Assembly (NCBI GenBank): GCA_014380615.1
Contig: JACMJM010000051.1
Coordinates: 1-64,000, forward strand
Length of the DNA stretch: 64,000 bases
Source of the DNA: Sphingobacteriaceae bacterium
GTDB taxonomy: Bacteria > Bacteroidota > Bacteroidia > Sphingobacteriales > Sphingobacteriaceae
Reading direction: 5' to 3'
Part shown: one piece after another, positions 33,272 through 42,430 of the stretch
Layout: each line of letters begins with the position of its first letter
Numbering within the stretch: the stretch's first letter is position 1
Program-made: the position numbers and the translations under genes
The notes under the pieces: generated by a model
Database searches by the model: none
What the model was told of the DNA's origin: nothing
The model's input: the letters and a program-made list of their open reading frames with translations, nothing else

Positions 33272-34195
33272 TCATTTCAAATAAAGGTTGAGAAAGTTAA
33301 TAGCCTCCATATTTATAGCTTGAGTTTCAAATAGCCCGCCCCCATGCCCGGTTTCGCTCAAAAGCTTAATCTTAACCTTGTTTGTCCCCAGAACGGGGAT
33401 TAACTTATCATAAAATAATTGGCTTTGTTTAAAGGATACGGTACAATCTTTTGTACCATGAAAAATATAAAACGGAGGATCATCATCGCTGATATACGTG
33501 ATAGGATTGGCTGTTCTTACCAGATCTGCAGCTTTTGTTATTTGCTCACCAAGCAATTCCGATTCGGGCGAGAAAGCACCATTGTGACTTTAACCTGCGC
33601 AGCCATTAGCCAGAGCCATGCTATCCATCTTTAAAAAATCAACAGGTCCGTACCAATCGATCACCGCCTGAACTTTTGATGAAAAACTACCATTACCAAG
33701 ACTCAGGTCCTCTAACCCCAATTCCCCTGCTGATGTACCAGCTAGGGCACTTAAATGACCTCCGGCAGACGATCCCCAAATTCCGATCTTATCAGGATTA
33801 AGGTTATAGGCTGCCGCATTGGCCCTAATCCACCTTATTGCAGCTTTGGTATCTTGAATCTGTGCGGGAAATTTTGCTTCACCGCTAAGTCGGTAATTCA
33901 CCGATACTACGGCATAATCATTGGCAATCAAATCCTTGTATCTGCTTGTTGATTTAAATTGCGATTTATCCCCTTCTTTCCAGCCCCCGCCATGAACCCA
34001 CACAACTACCGGATAAGACGACTTCCCTGTAGAAGGAAGAAACAGGTCCAGCTTTTGCGCCGCAGATTTTGATGCGTAGCTGATATTGAGGTTTTCGGTT
34101 TTACCAGGGATGGGTTGTTCTTCTACTACAGGATTTTTCTTTTTACAAGAGAAAAAAATGACGGTAAAGCAGAGAAGTGTAAACAGTAGTTTCAT
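33272..34195 (-). pseudogene. BD-FAE / alpha-beta hydrolase esterase gene interrupted by an in-frame stop
   Basis: A lipoprotein esterase of about 307 residues is split by a TAA at 33590-33592 in one unbroken frame. Before it: signal ending FFSC (Cys17), then VVVWVHGGGWKEGD, VSVNYRL and the nucleophile elbow IGIWGSSAGGH, ending DWYGPVDFLKMDSMALANGCAG. After it, in the same frame: SHNGAFSPESELLGEQIT, then FHGTKDCTV (acid) and SETGHGGGLF (His). All triad elements and the spacing are intact, so a single base change (such as CAA to TAA) explains it. It is either a recent nonsense mutation, a sequencing error, or readthrough. The intact enzyme would remove acetyl or feruloyl groups. Confidence 0.85.
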
Positions 34196-34341
34196 GGGTT
34201 TATTTTAAAGTACCTTTTGGTAATAGACTATACCCAATAACTGAAGTTTAATTCAAGAGAAAAAAAATTACTTGAAATGGTTCGCTCTTAAATGAATTTA
34301 AAAGGAGAGCTGATAATACTTTTAACTTTCACTCAAAGCGT

Positions 34342-36048
34342 CTATCCTCCGGTAATGGCAACCTTCGCAAAGCTGGAAGTATTCAGAACTTTACTATCCT
34401 GAGAACTTACACACAATCCGATATAAACCGTCCTGGTCAAAGGTATTTCGACGTTTTCGATACAAGTCCAGTTCACAGAGTCTAATGAATGATACATGCT
34501 GACACGATTTTTAATCCGCTCAAGTTTTAGCCAATATGGCGCCATGAGGCCCTTATGTTCTTCATAATTGCGGGGTGTCTGAGTTTTGATATCCCAGGAT
34601 ATATCGGTTTTGCAAAATGCATCTGCACCCCTCCATGTAGTTTTGGCACCATAAGCCGGCTCAATAAATACTCCCGCGAACTTTGCATCAGGGCTGAGTG
34701 TCTCTCTAATCATCACACCGGCACCTGAGCCAATATCAGTACCCTGCGATATCACCCTGGCTATAATTGCAGCATCGCCGCTTATTTTCTTATAGGCGAA
34801 ATGGAAGGCATCTGCTTCCAGAGCTGGAACGGCTATCTTACCAGAGCCGCTTATTGACCAGGTTCCATTTATAAAATTCGTTTTTCCTGGTACCGCTGTA
34901 TTGCCAATATCTGCAGCAGATAATTTGCGGACTGCTTTGGTTTTAGGATGAACTAAAGGCGGCTGAGGTTTTGCCCCTGAATTATCAGAGGTTTTCCTGA
35001 AAAGAAAAGAATCTTTATTTTCACCTGTCAGCTCAGAAAGCTTATCTGTAAAAGGGGTTGGAATACCTTTTCGGATAGCATAAGCATTGTGAATGATGTT
35101 ATACATGGGGCTTTTTCGCCGGGCTCCTCCTCTCCATCCGAAGCCGTCGAGGTAACATGCATAAGGATTACCGAAACGAATGAACTTTATTCCGGTGATA
35201 TCGATATTGTATCGTGAATAAAGTTCCCCTGCCGAGTGAAGCCGATTGTCAAGATCAGAAAACACATCTATTCCCTGCTTCCAGGCCACTTCCGCTGCCC
35301 ATACCAGATTCCATATCTGTCCTGCAGTATGGCCTTCGTCTCTGCCACTATCCCCTACCTGCCCGTTGCTTAACGTATTTTCCAACCCTCCAGCCGGATC
35401 GTTACGCAGTGCTGAAAGGGCCTGGTTAAACTTAATTTTATCGTCTAAAAAAGCCGCGATACCCATGCCAGCCTTAATGGCATCGGCCCCCTGGTTTGCC
35501 CCCCGAACCGGATTGGGTATATCTAAAGTTGGCCAAAGCACATTAGCGAAATAGTTAGTTACATGAGCGGTATTAGCTGCCGTCCATCCGCTATAGGTAG
35601 ATTTGAGAATATCGGCGGCTGTAGCGTAAAATTGAACGGCATCGCCAATGTCTAATATCGCCTCATCCCCTCCCCAGTGCGTGTTGGTGGTTGCCCATGC
35701 GTCGAGAATGTTTGTTGCTTTCTTAGCGTATTCATCATTACCGTTAAAAATCCACATGATAGTGAGGTGATGTATCGCCTGCATATCATCGAGCCATTTT
35801 CTATTATTTAAATGTGGAGAACGGGTAACAGATTGAAAGGGCCCCTGCATCACATAATTGAGTGAGGCGCAGCGATTGGATGCCAGCAATTCATAAGCAG
35901 ACTTCCAGGGCTCATTTTTAATGTTCACTTTTAGTTGTTCAAGGTCGGTTCGGGTAAAGGGTACTCCGGGGTGAACGAAAGTTTGAGCCAGAGTTTTTTG
36001 AAAAGTCAGAACTATTAGCCACGTGAAAATTATGGGGGCAAATTTCAT
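34342..36048 (-). CDS. Alginate_lyase-domain polysaccharide lyase (PL38-like) with C-terminal beta-sandwich
   Basis: 568 residues, signal peptide to about residue 21 (KTLAQ). The mature part starts FVHPGVPFTRTDLEQLKVNI, the usual opening of this lyase type. An alpha/alpha toroid fills residues 30-350, with the conserved patches GANQGADAIKAGMG (183-196; Asn185-Gln186) and SGRDEGHTAGQIWNLVWAAE (234-253; His240), which are the likely active-site residues of the PL38 group. Residues 385-568 are a DUF1349-like jelly roll (WSISGSGKIAVPA, GSGAGVMIRETLSPDA, PYWLKLERIKNRV). PL38 members cut glucuronan or alginate-like chains; the substrate here is inferred. It starts 20 bp after the acetylesterase gene. 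A diverged paralogue is at 49932-52175. Confidence 0.85.
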   Translation of the reverse strand: MKFAPIIFTWLIVLTFQKTLAQTFVHPGVPFTRTDLEQLKVNIKNEPWKSAYELLASNRCASLNYVMQGPFQSVTRSPHLNNRKWLDDMQAIHHLTIMWIFNGNDEYAKKATNILDAWATTNTHWGGDEAILDIGDAVQFYATAADILKSTYSGWTAANTAHVTNYFANVLWPTLDIPNPVRGANQGADAIKAGMGIAAFLDDKIKFNQALSALRNDPAGGLENTLSNGQVGDSGRDEGHTAGQIWNLVWAAEVAWKQGIDVFSDLDNRLHSAGELYSRYNIDITGIKFIRFGNPYACYLDGFGWRGGARRKSPMYNIIHNAYAIRKGIPTPFTDKLSELTGENKDSFLFRKTSDNSGAKPQPPLVHPKTKAVRKLSAADIGNTAVPGKTNFINGTWSISGSGKIAVPALEADAFHFAYKKISGDAAIIARVISQGTDIGSGAGVMIRETLSPDAKFAGVFIEPAYGAKTTWRGADAFCKTDISWDIKTQTPRNYEEHKGLMAPYWLKLERIKNRVSMYHSLDSVNWTCIENVEIPLTRTVYIGLCVSSQDSKVLNTSSFAKVAITGG

Positions 36049-36068
36049 TTTATGATTTTTGGATATTA

Positions 36069-37583
36069 TTAATCAATATCAGTACGGAAGGGTGATGCAG
36101 GCAAGCCTTCTTTGTTGAACAGGTTTACCTCCGGCGCATTTGCCCATCCAAAGCGGACTGCTTTGGGATCTGTTACGGTATCGTTAAACACAATGATTTG
36201 CTTACCTTTTATTTCGGCCCTAGCAGGCACAAAAACCTTGTCGTTACCCGCAATGGTAAAGCCTTTTAACTCCCCACCTTTTGAGATCAAACCAGAGCCG
36301 GTAAAATCAAATTTCAACCGGGCTTTGCCATCCATAAATTTGACTTCTTTGAAAACCGGGCCCGAATAAACGATTTTATCTTTATAAGCTAATGCTCTGG
36401 CGGCCAAGGCCAGCCTTGCTCCTACAGGCTCTTTGTTCGCTGGATGAATATCTGTAGCATCGCCAAGATCGGTTGTTACAACCATTGCCGTATTTGGTGT
36501 TTTTTGCCAGGATAGTAACTGGGCCTCACGAATTTCGGGTTTCATTCCGTTAAAGGGCGCAATTTGGACGAATAAAAATGGGAACTGATTACCTCCCCAT
36601 GCATTTCTCCAGTCGTTAATCATCACCGGAAAAAGTGTTTGGTATTGCTTTGCGCGATCCTGGTTTGATTCGCCCTGATACCAGATCACACCTTTAACAG
36701 CGTAGGGCTGTAAAGAGGCAATCATAGCATTGTACATATTACCTGCTGCACCTGATTTTGCCGGGTCTGCCGGAGGGGCCGGCTTACGCGGCAAAGGCTT
36801 TTTATCTCTTTTTGCTGTGGCTGTATCGGTTTTCCATTTTTCAAGCAGTTGGGGCTCATCTTTCTGATATCCGGCCAGTTTTGCGGGATATTCTTTCATC
36901 GCATTATCGTAATTCTGGGCAAGAGTCAACAATTCCGGGTTAGATTCGAGGGTTGCTTTACGGGTCCAATTCTCTGCCGGGGTGCCACCCCATGAAGAAA
37001 ATATCATACCCACGGGCACCTTGAGTCTGGCATGCAGATCCCTTGCAAAGAAATAGCCTACGGCTGAAAATTCCTTTACGGTTTGCGGTGAACACACTAC
37101 CCACTTGCTGTCTATTTCGGTTAAAGGAAATGGCGAAGTGATATGCGGAACAAAAAACTCTCTGATTTGAGGATACTGTGCTTCGGCAACAGCTTTTTCC
37201 CAGCCTAAAATGGGCTTTTGAGGGGGTCGGGGGCCTAACTGCCGCTCCATGTTTGATTGTCCGCCGCAAATCCAAACCTCACCAACCAGAATGTCTTTTA
37301 TTTCGACCGTATTTTCGCCACTGATCTTCATACTAAATGGCCCTCCTTGTTTTAGGGGATTAAGAACAATTAACCATTTTCCGTTCCTGGTAACGGCAGA
37401 CACCTTTTGTGTCCCAAACTCAATTATCACATTTTCCCCTTCATTAGCCGTTCCCCAAACCGGAACTTTAACTCCCTGCTGCAACACCATGTGATCGCTA
37501 AACAGGGTGTTAGGTTTTACCTCTGCGACTAAAATCGCAGGAAGGAGAAGTAATACACTTAAGGCATAAGTTCTTAATCTCAT
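36069..37583 (-). CDS. Sialate O-acetylesterase-type (SASA) carbohydrate esterase
   Basis: 504 residues, signal peptide to about residue 21. The SGNH/SASA hydrolase signature is complete: GEVWICGGQSNMERQLG with nucleophile Ser110, WGGTPAENW, GVIWYQGESNQDRAKQYQTLFP, and the C-terminal Asp-x-His pair in DLGDATDIHPANKEPVGARLA. Members remove O-acetyl groups from sialic acids or, in PULs, from plant polysaccharides. A short Ig-like end follows. It heads a unit with the lyase at 34342 and the broken esterase, and suggests the target glycan is acetylated. Length is normal. Confidence 0.92.
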   Translation of the reverse strand: MRLRTYALSVLLLLPAILVAEVKPNTLFSDHMVLQQGVKVPVWGTANEGENVIIEFGTQKVSAVTRNGKWLIVLNPLKQGGPFSMKISGENTVEIKDILVGEVWICGGQSNMERQLGPRPPQKPILGWEKAVAEAQYPQIREFFVPHITSPFPLTEIDSKWVVCSPQTVKEFSAVGYFFARDLHARLKVPVGMIFSSWGGTPAENWTRKATLESNPELLTLAQNYDNAMKEYPAKLAGYQKDEPQLLEKWKTDTATAKRDKKPLPRKPAPPADPAKSGAAGNMYNAMIASLQPYAVKGVIWYQGESNQDRAKQYQTLFPVMINDWRNAWGGNQFPFLFVQIAPFNGMKPEIREAQLLSWQKTPNTAMVVTTDLGDATDIHPANKEPVGARLALAARALAYKDKIVYSGPVFKEVKFMDGKARLKFDFTGSGLISKGGELKGFTIAGNDKVFVPARAEIKGKQIIVFNDTVTDPKAVRFGWANAPEVNLFNKEGLPASPFRTDID

Positions 37584-37814
37584 GTTATGGCTTTATCCTC
37601 AATACCCCCTTTTATGGCAGGCTTCAATATGACGAAAAGTTAATGATGTTATACTCTAACTATAATTACCCCGGGCTGCGCTAGCCAGATCTAACAGAGG
37701 ATAAGAGTTCCAAAATTATCGTTGAGGCAATGAGTCGGAGACTGAAACAAAAATCACAGTACTCTTATTGCAGTATAATAAGCTTAAATTTATAACAGAG
37801 TGGTTGAGAGTAAA

Positions 37815-40800
37815 TTATGTTGTTATCAACACCCTCAACTTATTAGAAGTCTCGATTAATAGCTCTGTTAATGCTTCCAGCTTAAAAGGCTTAGAAATAA
37901 ACCCATTCATTCCCGCATTAAAACAGGCCTCTTTATCTTCAGGCAATACATTGGCTGTCATAGCGATAATTGCAGGCTGAGGTTGGCTGCTTTTTCGAAT
38001 AACCTTGGTAGCCGTAAGGCCATCCATTTCCGGCATAAGCATGTCCATCAAAACAACCTGATATGGATGTAACTCAAACATTTCAACTGCTTCTTTACCA
38101 TTATTTGCCAGTTTTGCATCATACCCCAGTTTGCTAAGCACCTTAAGTGCAAGCTTTTGATTAATCAGATTATCCTCAGCAATTAAAATATCCAAGGGGT
38201 AAAGCTTGGCGAATTCTTCAGAGAGAATAATATCATTTTTAACTACAGAGAGTACCGGTTCACCGGCTTGTCTTAACTGGCCTTGCACAGCATTTAATAA
38301 ATTAGCTTGCTTAATGGGTTTATTTAAAATAGCATTGAACAGGCCCGGATGATTGGCTTTGCAGTTGTCTCCGGCGGAGGTAAGAAGTATTAATGGGATA
38401 TAAGGATAGCTGTTTTTAATTTGAGTACATAGCTCCACCCCGTTCACTTCAGGCATCTGCAGATCAGAAATTACAAGGTCTAACTTATGCTCTTGTAACA
38501 TTTCCAGCGCCTGCTTTCCTGACGAAGCCAGCACAGGTACAAGTTTCCAAAGTTCAAACTGTGTTTTCAGTACATTCAGGGAGGTTCGGTTATCGTCAAC
38601 AATCAGCACTTTTTTACCTTCCCATTCTATAGTGGGTACAAACTCTCCGGTGCCAACTGTTGCATTCGCAGCGCTCGACTGAATTGAAAAACTGAATATT
38701 GAACCAACCCCCACTTTGCTTGACACACTAACTTCTCCACCCATTAAACCCACCAAACGTTCACTGATTACTAAGCCCAGACCTGTACCCCCATATTTGC
38801 GTGTGGTAGATGAATCCACTTGGGAAAATGCTTTAAACAGGCGTGATAACTTGTCCTCAGGAATTCCAATTCCTGAATCATGCACATTGAACCCTATTTC
38901 AAGCTTATTATTACTATTATTGATCAAATTCACCTCAATAAATACCTCTCCCTGCTTAGTAAACTTCATGGCATTACTAACGAAATTGATTAAAATTTGC
39001 CGTAGACGATGACTGTCGCCGGTAATCATCTCTGGGATTTGATGATTTATTTGATACACCAGATCCAAATTTTGTTGTGCAGCTTTATTCGTAAATACGT
39101 CGATAACACTTTCGATACACGAGCGCAGATCAAAGTCCTGAATTTCGAGTTCCAGATTTCCCGACTCGATTTTTGAAAAATCAAGAATGTCATTAATTAC
39201 ATGCAATAGAGCGTCGCCGCTTGTGTTAATCACATTTACATAATCTTCCTGTTCGGAGTTTAGGGGGGTCTGAGAAAGTAAAGCAGCCATACCGATCACC
39301 CCATTCATCGGTGTTCTGATCTCATGACTCATAGTTGCAAGGAACACGCTTTTTGCCTGATTTGCCTTGTCTGCCTCCATTCGCGAAGCTTCAGCATCTT
39401 CCCGCAGCAAATGCTCTTGCTCTTTCTGTAGCTCTAAGTTGGTATTTAAAATTTTAAGATTCTCTGCCTGCGATTGCATCTCTTCAGATTGAGCTTGCAG
39501 TTCTTCGTTCAGATCCTGAAGATTATCTGCCTGAGATTTCAACTCTTCAGATTGCACCTGCAGTTCTTCGTTCAGGTCCTGAAGATTCTCGGCCTGTACT
39601 TTTAATTCTTCCGACTGCTGAGTTACTTCTGCTGTTCTAAGCTCAACCAGGTTTTCCAGAATTACTTTTTGCCGTTTAATATTATTTATCCTTATGAAGT
39701 AGAATAGAAATGCTCCGCCTACAATACTTAAGGCAGTAATTAGTTTAAACCACCATGTTAGCCAAAATGGTGGAGCAACAGTTATATCGAGCCAACTTCC
39801 TGCTTCATTCCAGGCGCCGTCATTATTTGCGGCCTTAATATACAATCTGTATTTTCCAGGATTGAGGTTATAAGATGCGCTTGGAATATCTACATAGTTC
39901 CAATCTTTTTCCAACCCTTCAAGTCTGTATGCAAACTTATTTTTATCAGATTTTATAAAATTTAAAGCCGCAAACTCAAGGCTTATAACGTTTTGCTTAT
40001 AAGTAAGATTTAAAGATCTGGCAAGGCTTATATCCTTATTTAAAATTCCGGTGGTATCGTTTATCTTAACGGGCTTGCCGAAAAGTGTTAATCCTGTAAG
40101 GGTAATTTTGGGTGGGGATAAATTAGATCTGATCTGCTTTGGTGAAAACCTGACGAGGCCATTAAAGCTTCCAAATAAAAACTCATTATCCCTAGTCTTC
40201 AAAAATGAATTATAATTGAAATTTTCAGGTAAACCGTCTCTGGATGTATAATTTTTTACGGCTAGTGTAGAGGGATTAAATTTGGTTAACCCTCTGTTCG
40301 TACTTAGCCAAAGAACACCTTGTGTGTCTTCTAATATCCCCAGAACGTTATTATCTGCCAAACCGTGATTGATGTTATATTTTGTAACGGCTCCCGAATT
40401 AAGTTCAAGCTTTATCAGGCCGCCTTCCATTACTCCGAGCCAAATATTTTTCCGCCTGTCGCTTTGTATACAATTAACAATAATGCTCTTTAAATTTTTA
40501 GCGGCTGTGCCGGATACAAGTTTAAATTTTGAACTTCCTTTTGACAAACAAAACAATCCGCTGGCTGTTCCAACCAGTAGATTTTTTTGGCTATCTTCAA
40601 AAATACATCTGATACTTTTACTGGAAAACCCCAAAGAAGGGATTTTTGAGCAAGGAGTGAACCGGCCAGTTTTTTTATCAAAAAGAGTTAAGCCTTCATC
40701 TTCTGTCCCTACCCAGAACCTATTTTTTGAATCCATTAAAATGGAGGTTACTTTATCTGACGGGATGGAATATGGATCATGGGGGTTACGCTTATAGGAA

Positions 40801-42128
40801 GTAAAAGATTTCGTTTGTGGGTGAAATAACCCTAATCCACCCAAATGGGAAGCGACCCAGATATCGTTGTCCTTATCCTCATGAATCCATTTAACCAGGT
40901 TAGACCCCAAGCTCGAGCTATTCTTGTTGTTATTTTTGTAAGATGTAAACTTACCGGTTTGTCTATCCAGGAAATTCAATCCACCTGCTTCAGTACCTAC
41001 CCATAAATTACCTTTCTCATCCTCGTGAATATAGCTAATAACGTTACTGCTGAGGCTATTTATGGTTGAGCTTTTTTTCAACACATGGAATGGCGTAGAA
41101 TGAGAATAAACAACATTCACACCGCCAAAATAAGTTCCTATCCAAACGTTTTCATGCGAATCCTGGAATACTTCATAAATAGAATTCTGGTTTAAGCTGT
41201 TCGGGTTATCGGGATCGTTTTGATACGAGACTGACTTCTGATTCTTTGGATTGAATATAGAAAGACCTTCAAAAGTACCTAACCAAAGTTCTCCTGAGGT
41301 TTTATGCACCATTATTTTACGAATGTTGTTGCTTACTATTGAGGTTTTATCGTCTTCTTTGTGAGTAAAGCTGAGCAGGTTATTAGTTTTACTATTTAAC
41401 TGAAATAAACCTTTACCTTTAGTTCCTACCCATAAATTTCCGTAATTATCTTCTGCGATGTTCTGTATAATGATATCAGACAGGGCTAAATAAAAAGTAA
41501 ATTTTAGTCTCTTGTCTACATAAGAACATTTATAAAGGCCCTTGGTGGTTCCAATCCAAATATTCTCCTTGCTGTCTTTATAAATACATAATACATCTTT
41601 CCCTTTAAGCAAGATCTGTTTAATGTTTATCGACTTTTGGCCTCGTGTTACAGATAGCAAATTTATCCCGTTAGAAGTTCCCAACCACAGAGGTCCGTTT
41701 TTATCTTCATAAAGACACCTGATTTGATTACTGCTAAGGGATCGTCCGGAAAAAGATATATGTTTTTTAAAGGTATTCGTCGCTGGTATATATTCAAGCA
41801 AGCCGTCTAGTGTACTTGCCCAAAGTGTATTGTGACTGTCGGTAAACAGATCGGTAGTAAATCCGCTTTGAATAATATTTCCTGTTGCGCTTGGAGGTAT
41901 TTTGTATTTGCTAATATTCCTTGAATCGAACTTGTTTAATCCAAGCGTAGTACCGAACCACATATATCCTCTGCTATCCTCAGCAATACTGAATATAGAG
42001 TTTTGGGTAAGGCCGTCATCAACTGTAACGTGTTCGAAACTTAATCCTTTCTCCTGGGCAAACACATTCGTTTGTGCAACCAGAAAAATAATTATAGAAA
42101 AAGCAAGATTTATTCCCTTATGTAACAT
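37815..42128 (-). CDS. Hybrid two-component histidine kinase with periplasmic reg_prop propeller, two receiver domains, no AraC-type HTH
   Basis: 1437 residues. Signal peptide, then about 14 reg_prop repeats (SIAEDSRGYMWFGTTLGLNKF-type, residues 30-690) forming a double propeller, a Y_Y_Y domain (about 715-785) and one membrane helix (about 790-815). A coiled coil of repeated QSEELKxQAxNLQDLNEEL units (about 830-915) leads to the histidine kinase: His937 in MSHEIRTPMNG, N box NAMKFTKQGEV, G boxes DSGIGIP and GGTGLGL. Two receivers follow with phospho-acceptors in ISDLQMPEV (about 1224) and MDMLMPEMDG (about 1362). Unlike most PUL hybrid systems, no DNA-binding domain follows, so a separate output must exist. 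The promoter carries a degenerate LacI-type operator. Confidence 0.92.
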   Translation of the reverse strand: MLHKGINLAFSIIIFLVAQTNVFAQEKGLSFEHVTVDDGLTQNSIFSIAEDSRGYMWFGTTLGLNKFDSRNISKYKIPPSATGNIIQSGFTTDLFTDSHNTLWASTLDGLLEYIPATNTFKKHISFSGRSLSSNQIRCLYEDKNGPLWLGTSNGINLLSVTRGQKSINIKQILLKGKDVLCIYKDSKENIWIGTTKGLYKCSYVDKRLKFTFYLALSDIIIQNIAEDNYGNLWVGTKGKGLFQLNSKTNNLLSFTHKEDDKTSIVSNNIRKIMVHKTSGELWLGTFEGLSIFNPKNQKSVSYQNDPDNPNSLNQNSIYEVFQDSHENVWIGTYFGGVNVVYSHSTPFHVLKKSSTINSLSSNVISYIHEDEKGNLWVGTEAGGLNFLDRQTGKFTSYKNNNKNSSSLGSNLVKWIHEDKDNDIWVASHLGGLGLFHPQTKSFTSYKRNPHDPYSIPSDKVTSILMDSKNRFWVGTEDEGLTLFDKKTGRFTPCSKIPSLGFSSKSIRCIFEDSQKNLLVGTASGLFCLSKGSSKFKLVSGTAAKNLKSIIVNCIQSDRRKNIWLGVMEGGLIKLELNSGAVTKYNINHGLADNNVLGILEDTQGVLWLSTNRGLTKFNPSTLAVKNYTSRDGLPENFNYNSFLKTRDNEFLFGSFNGLVRFSPKQIRSNLSPPKITLTGLTLFGKPVKINDTTGILNKDISLARSLNLTYKQNVISLEFAALNFIKSDKNKFAYRLEGLEKDWNYVDIPSASYNLNPGKYRLYIKAANNDGAWNEAGSWLDITVAPPFWLTWWFKLITALSIVGGAFLFYFIRINNIKRQKVILENLVELRTAEVTQQSEELKVQAENLQDLNEELQVQSEELKSQADNLQDLNEELQAQSEEMQSQAENLKILNTNLELQKEQEHLLREDAEASRMEADKANQAKSVFLATMSHEIRTPMNGVIGMAALLSQTPLNSEQEDYVNVINTSGDALLHVINDILDFSKIESGNLELEIQDFDLRSCIESVIDVFTNKAAQQNLDLVYQINHQIPEMITGDSHRLRQILINFVSNAMKFTKQGEVFIEVNLINNSNNKLEIGFNVHDSGIGIPEDKLSRLFKAFSQVDSSTTRKYGGTGLGLVISERLVGLMGGEVSVSSKVGVGSIFSFSIQSSAANATVGTGEFVPTIEWEGKKVLIVDDNRTSLNVLKTQFELWKLVPVLASSGKQALEMLQEHKLDLVISDLQMPEVNGVELCTQIKNSYPYIPLILLTSAGDNCKANHPGLFNAILNKPIKQANLLNAVQGQLRQAGEPVLSVVKNDIILSEEFAKLYPLDILIAEDNLINQKLALKVLSKLGYDAKLANNGKEAVEMFELHPYQVVLMDMLMPEMDGLTATKVIRKSSQPQPAIIAMTANVLPEDKEACFNAGMNGFISKPFKLEALTELLIETSNKLRVLITT

Positions 42129-42192
42129 TTCATACCATATCAGTCCTCCTTGTACGAGGGGGGAATTGCTATAGTTTCAGTTCAATTTTGGC

Positions 42193-42223
42193 CAAAAAAA
42201 CTCTGCTTAACCAATTTAGCGAA
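42193..42223 (-). promoter_or_regulatory. Putative promoter with degenerate LacI-type operator (hybrid kinase gene)
   Basis: On the minus strand: a weak -33 (TTCG, 42223-42220), a 19-base spacer, and a -7 TTTTTTTG (42200-42193, one change from TAnnTTTG). The spacer contains CTAAATTGGTTAAG (42206-42219), 11 of 14 bases equal to the operator CTAAACCGGTTTAG. The operator lies exactly as in the ROK promoter: next to the -33 and 5 bases before the -7. The predicted start is near 42186. Confidence 0.45.
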
Positions 42224-42368
42224 TTATGAATTCATCTAGGGAAAGCACAACAAAAGGGCATCCCAACTAAATGAAGAACCTTATTTTATCTGCACGACAT
42301 TGATTGGCCGTTGCAGACTAAGCAGTGAATACCCGTATAGCAGGTAAGAGAGGAATTTAATTGCGGCT

Positions 42369-42404
42369 AAAAAGAAACCGCCTCATAATTGATATATGAG
42401 ACGG
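42369..42404 (-). terminator. Rho-independent terminator of the T9SS giant gene
   Basis: On the minus strand CCGTCTCATA (42404-42395) pairs with TATGAGGCGG (42387-42378) with one mismatch, around a 7-base loop. It is followed by TTTCTTTTT (42377-42369), a good U tract. It starts about 26 bp after the stop codon at 42431. Confidence 0.8.
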
Positions 42405-42430
42405 CTCCTTGTATTGTTTATACAAGCATT

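Larger units (their letters stand above)
42129..42430. other. 302-bp gap between the T9SS giant and the hybrid kinase gene
   Basis: It contains the terminator of the T9SS gene (42369-42404) and, near the kinase gene, a promoter with a degenerate operator (42193-42223). The middle holds no gene or repeat that I can support. Confidence 0.6.

Noticed and set aside
33272..33556. Separate small gene starting at a TTG at 33556
   Set aside because: It is the downstream half of the interrupted esterase in the same frame, holding its acid and histidine motifs; a separate gene is unlikely.
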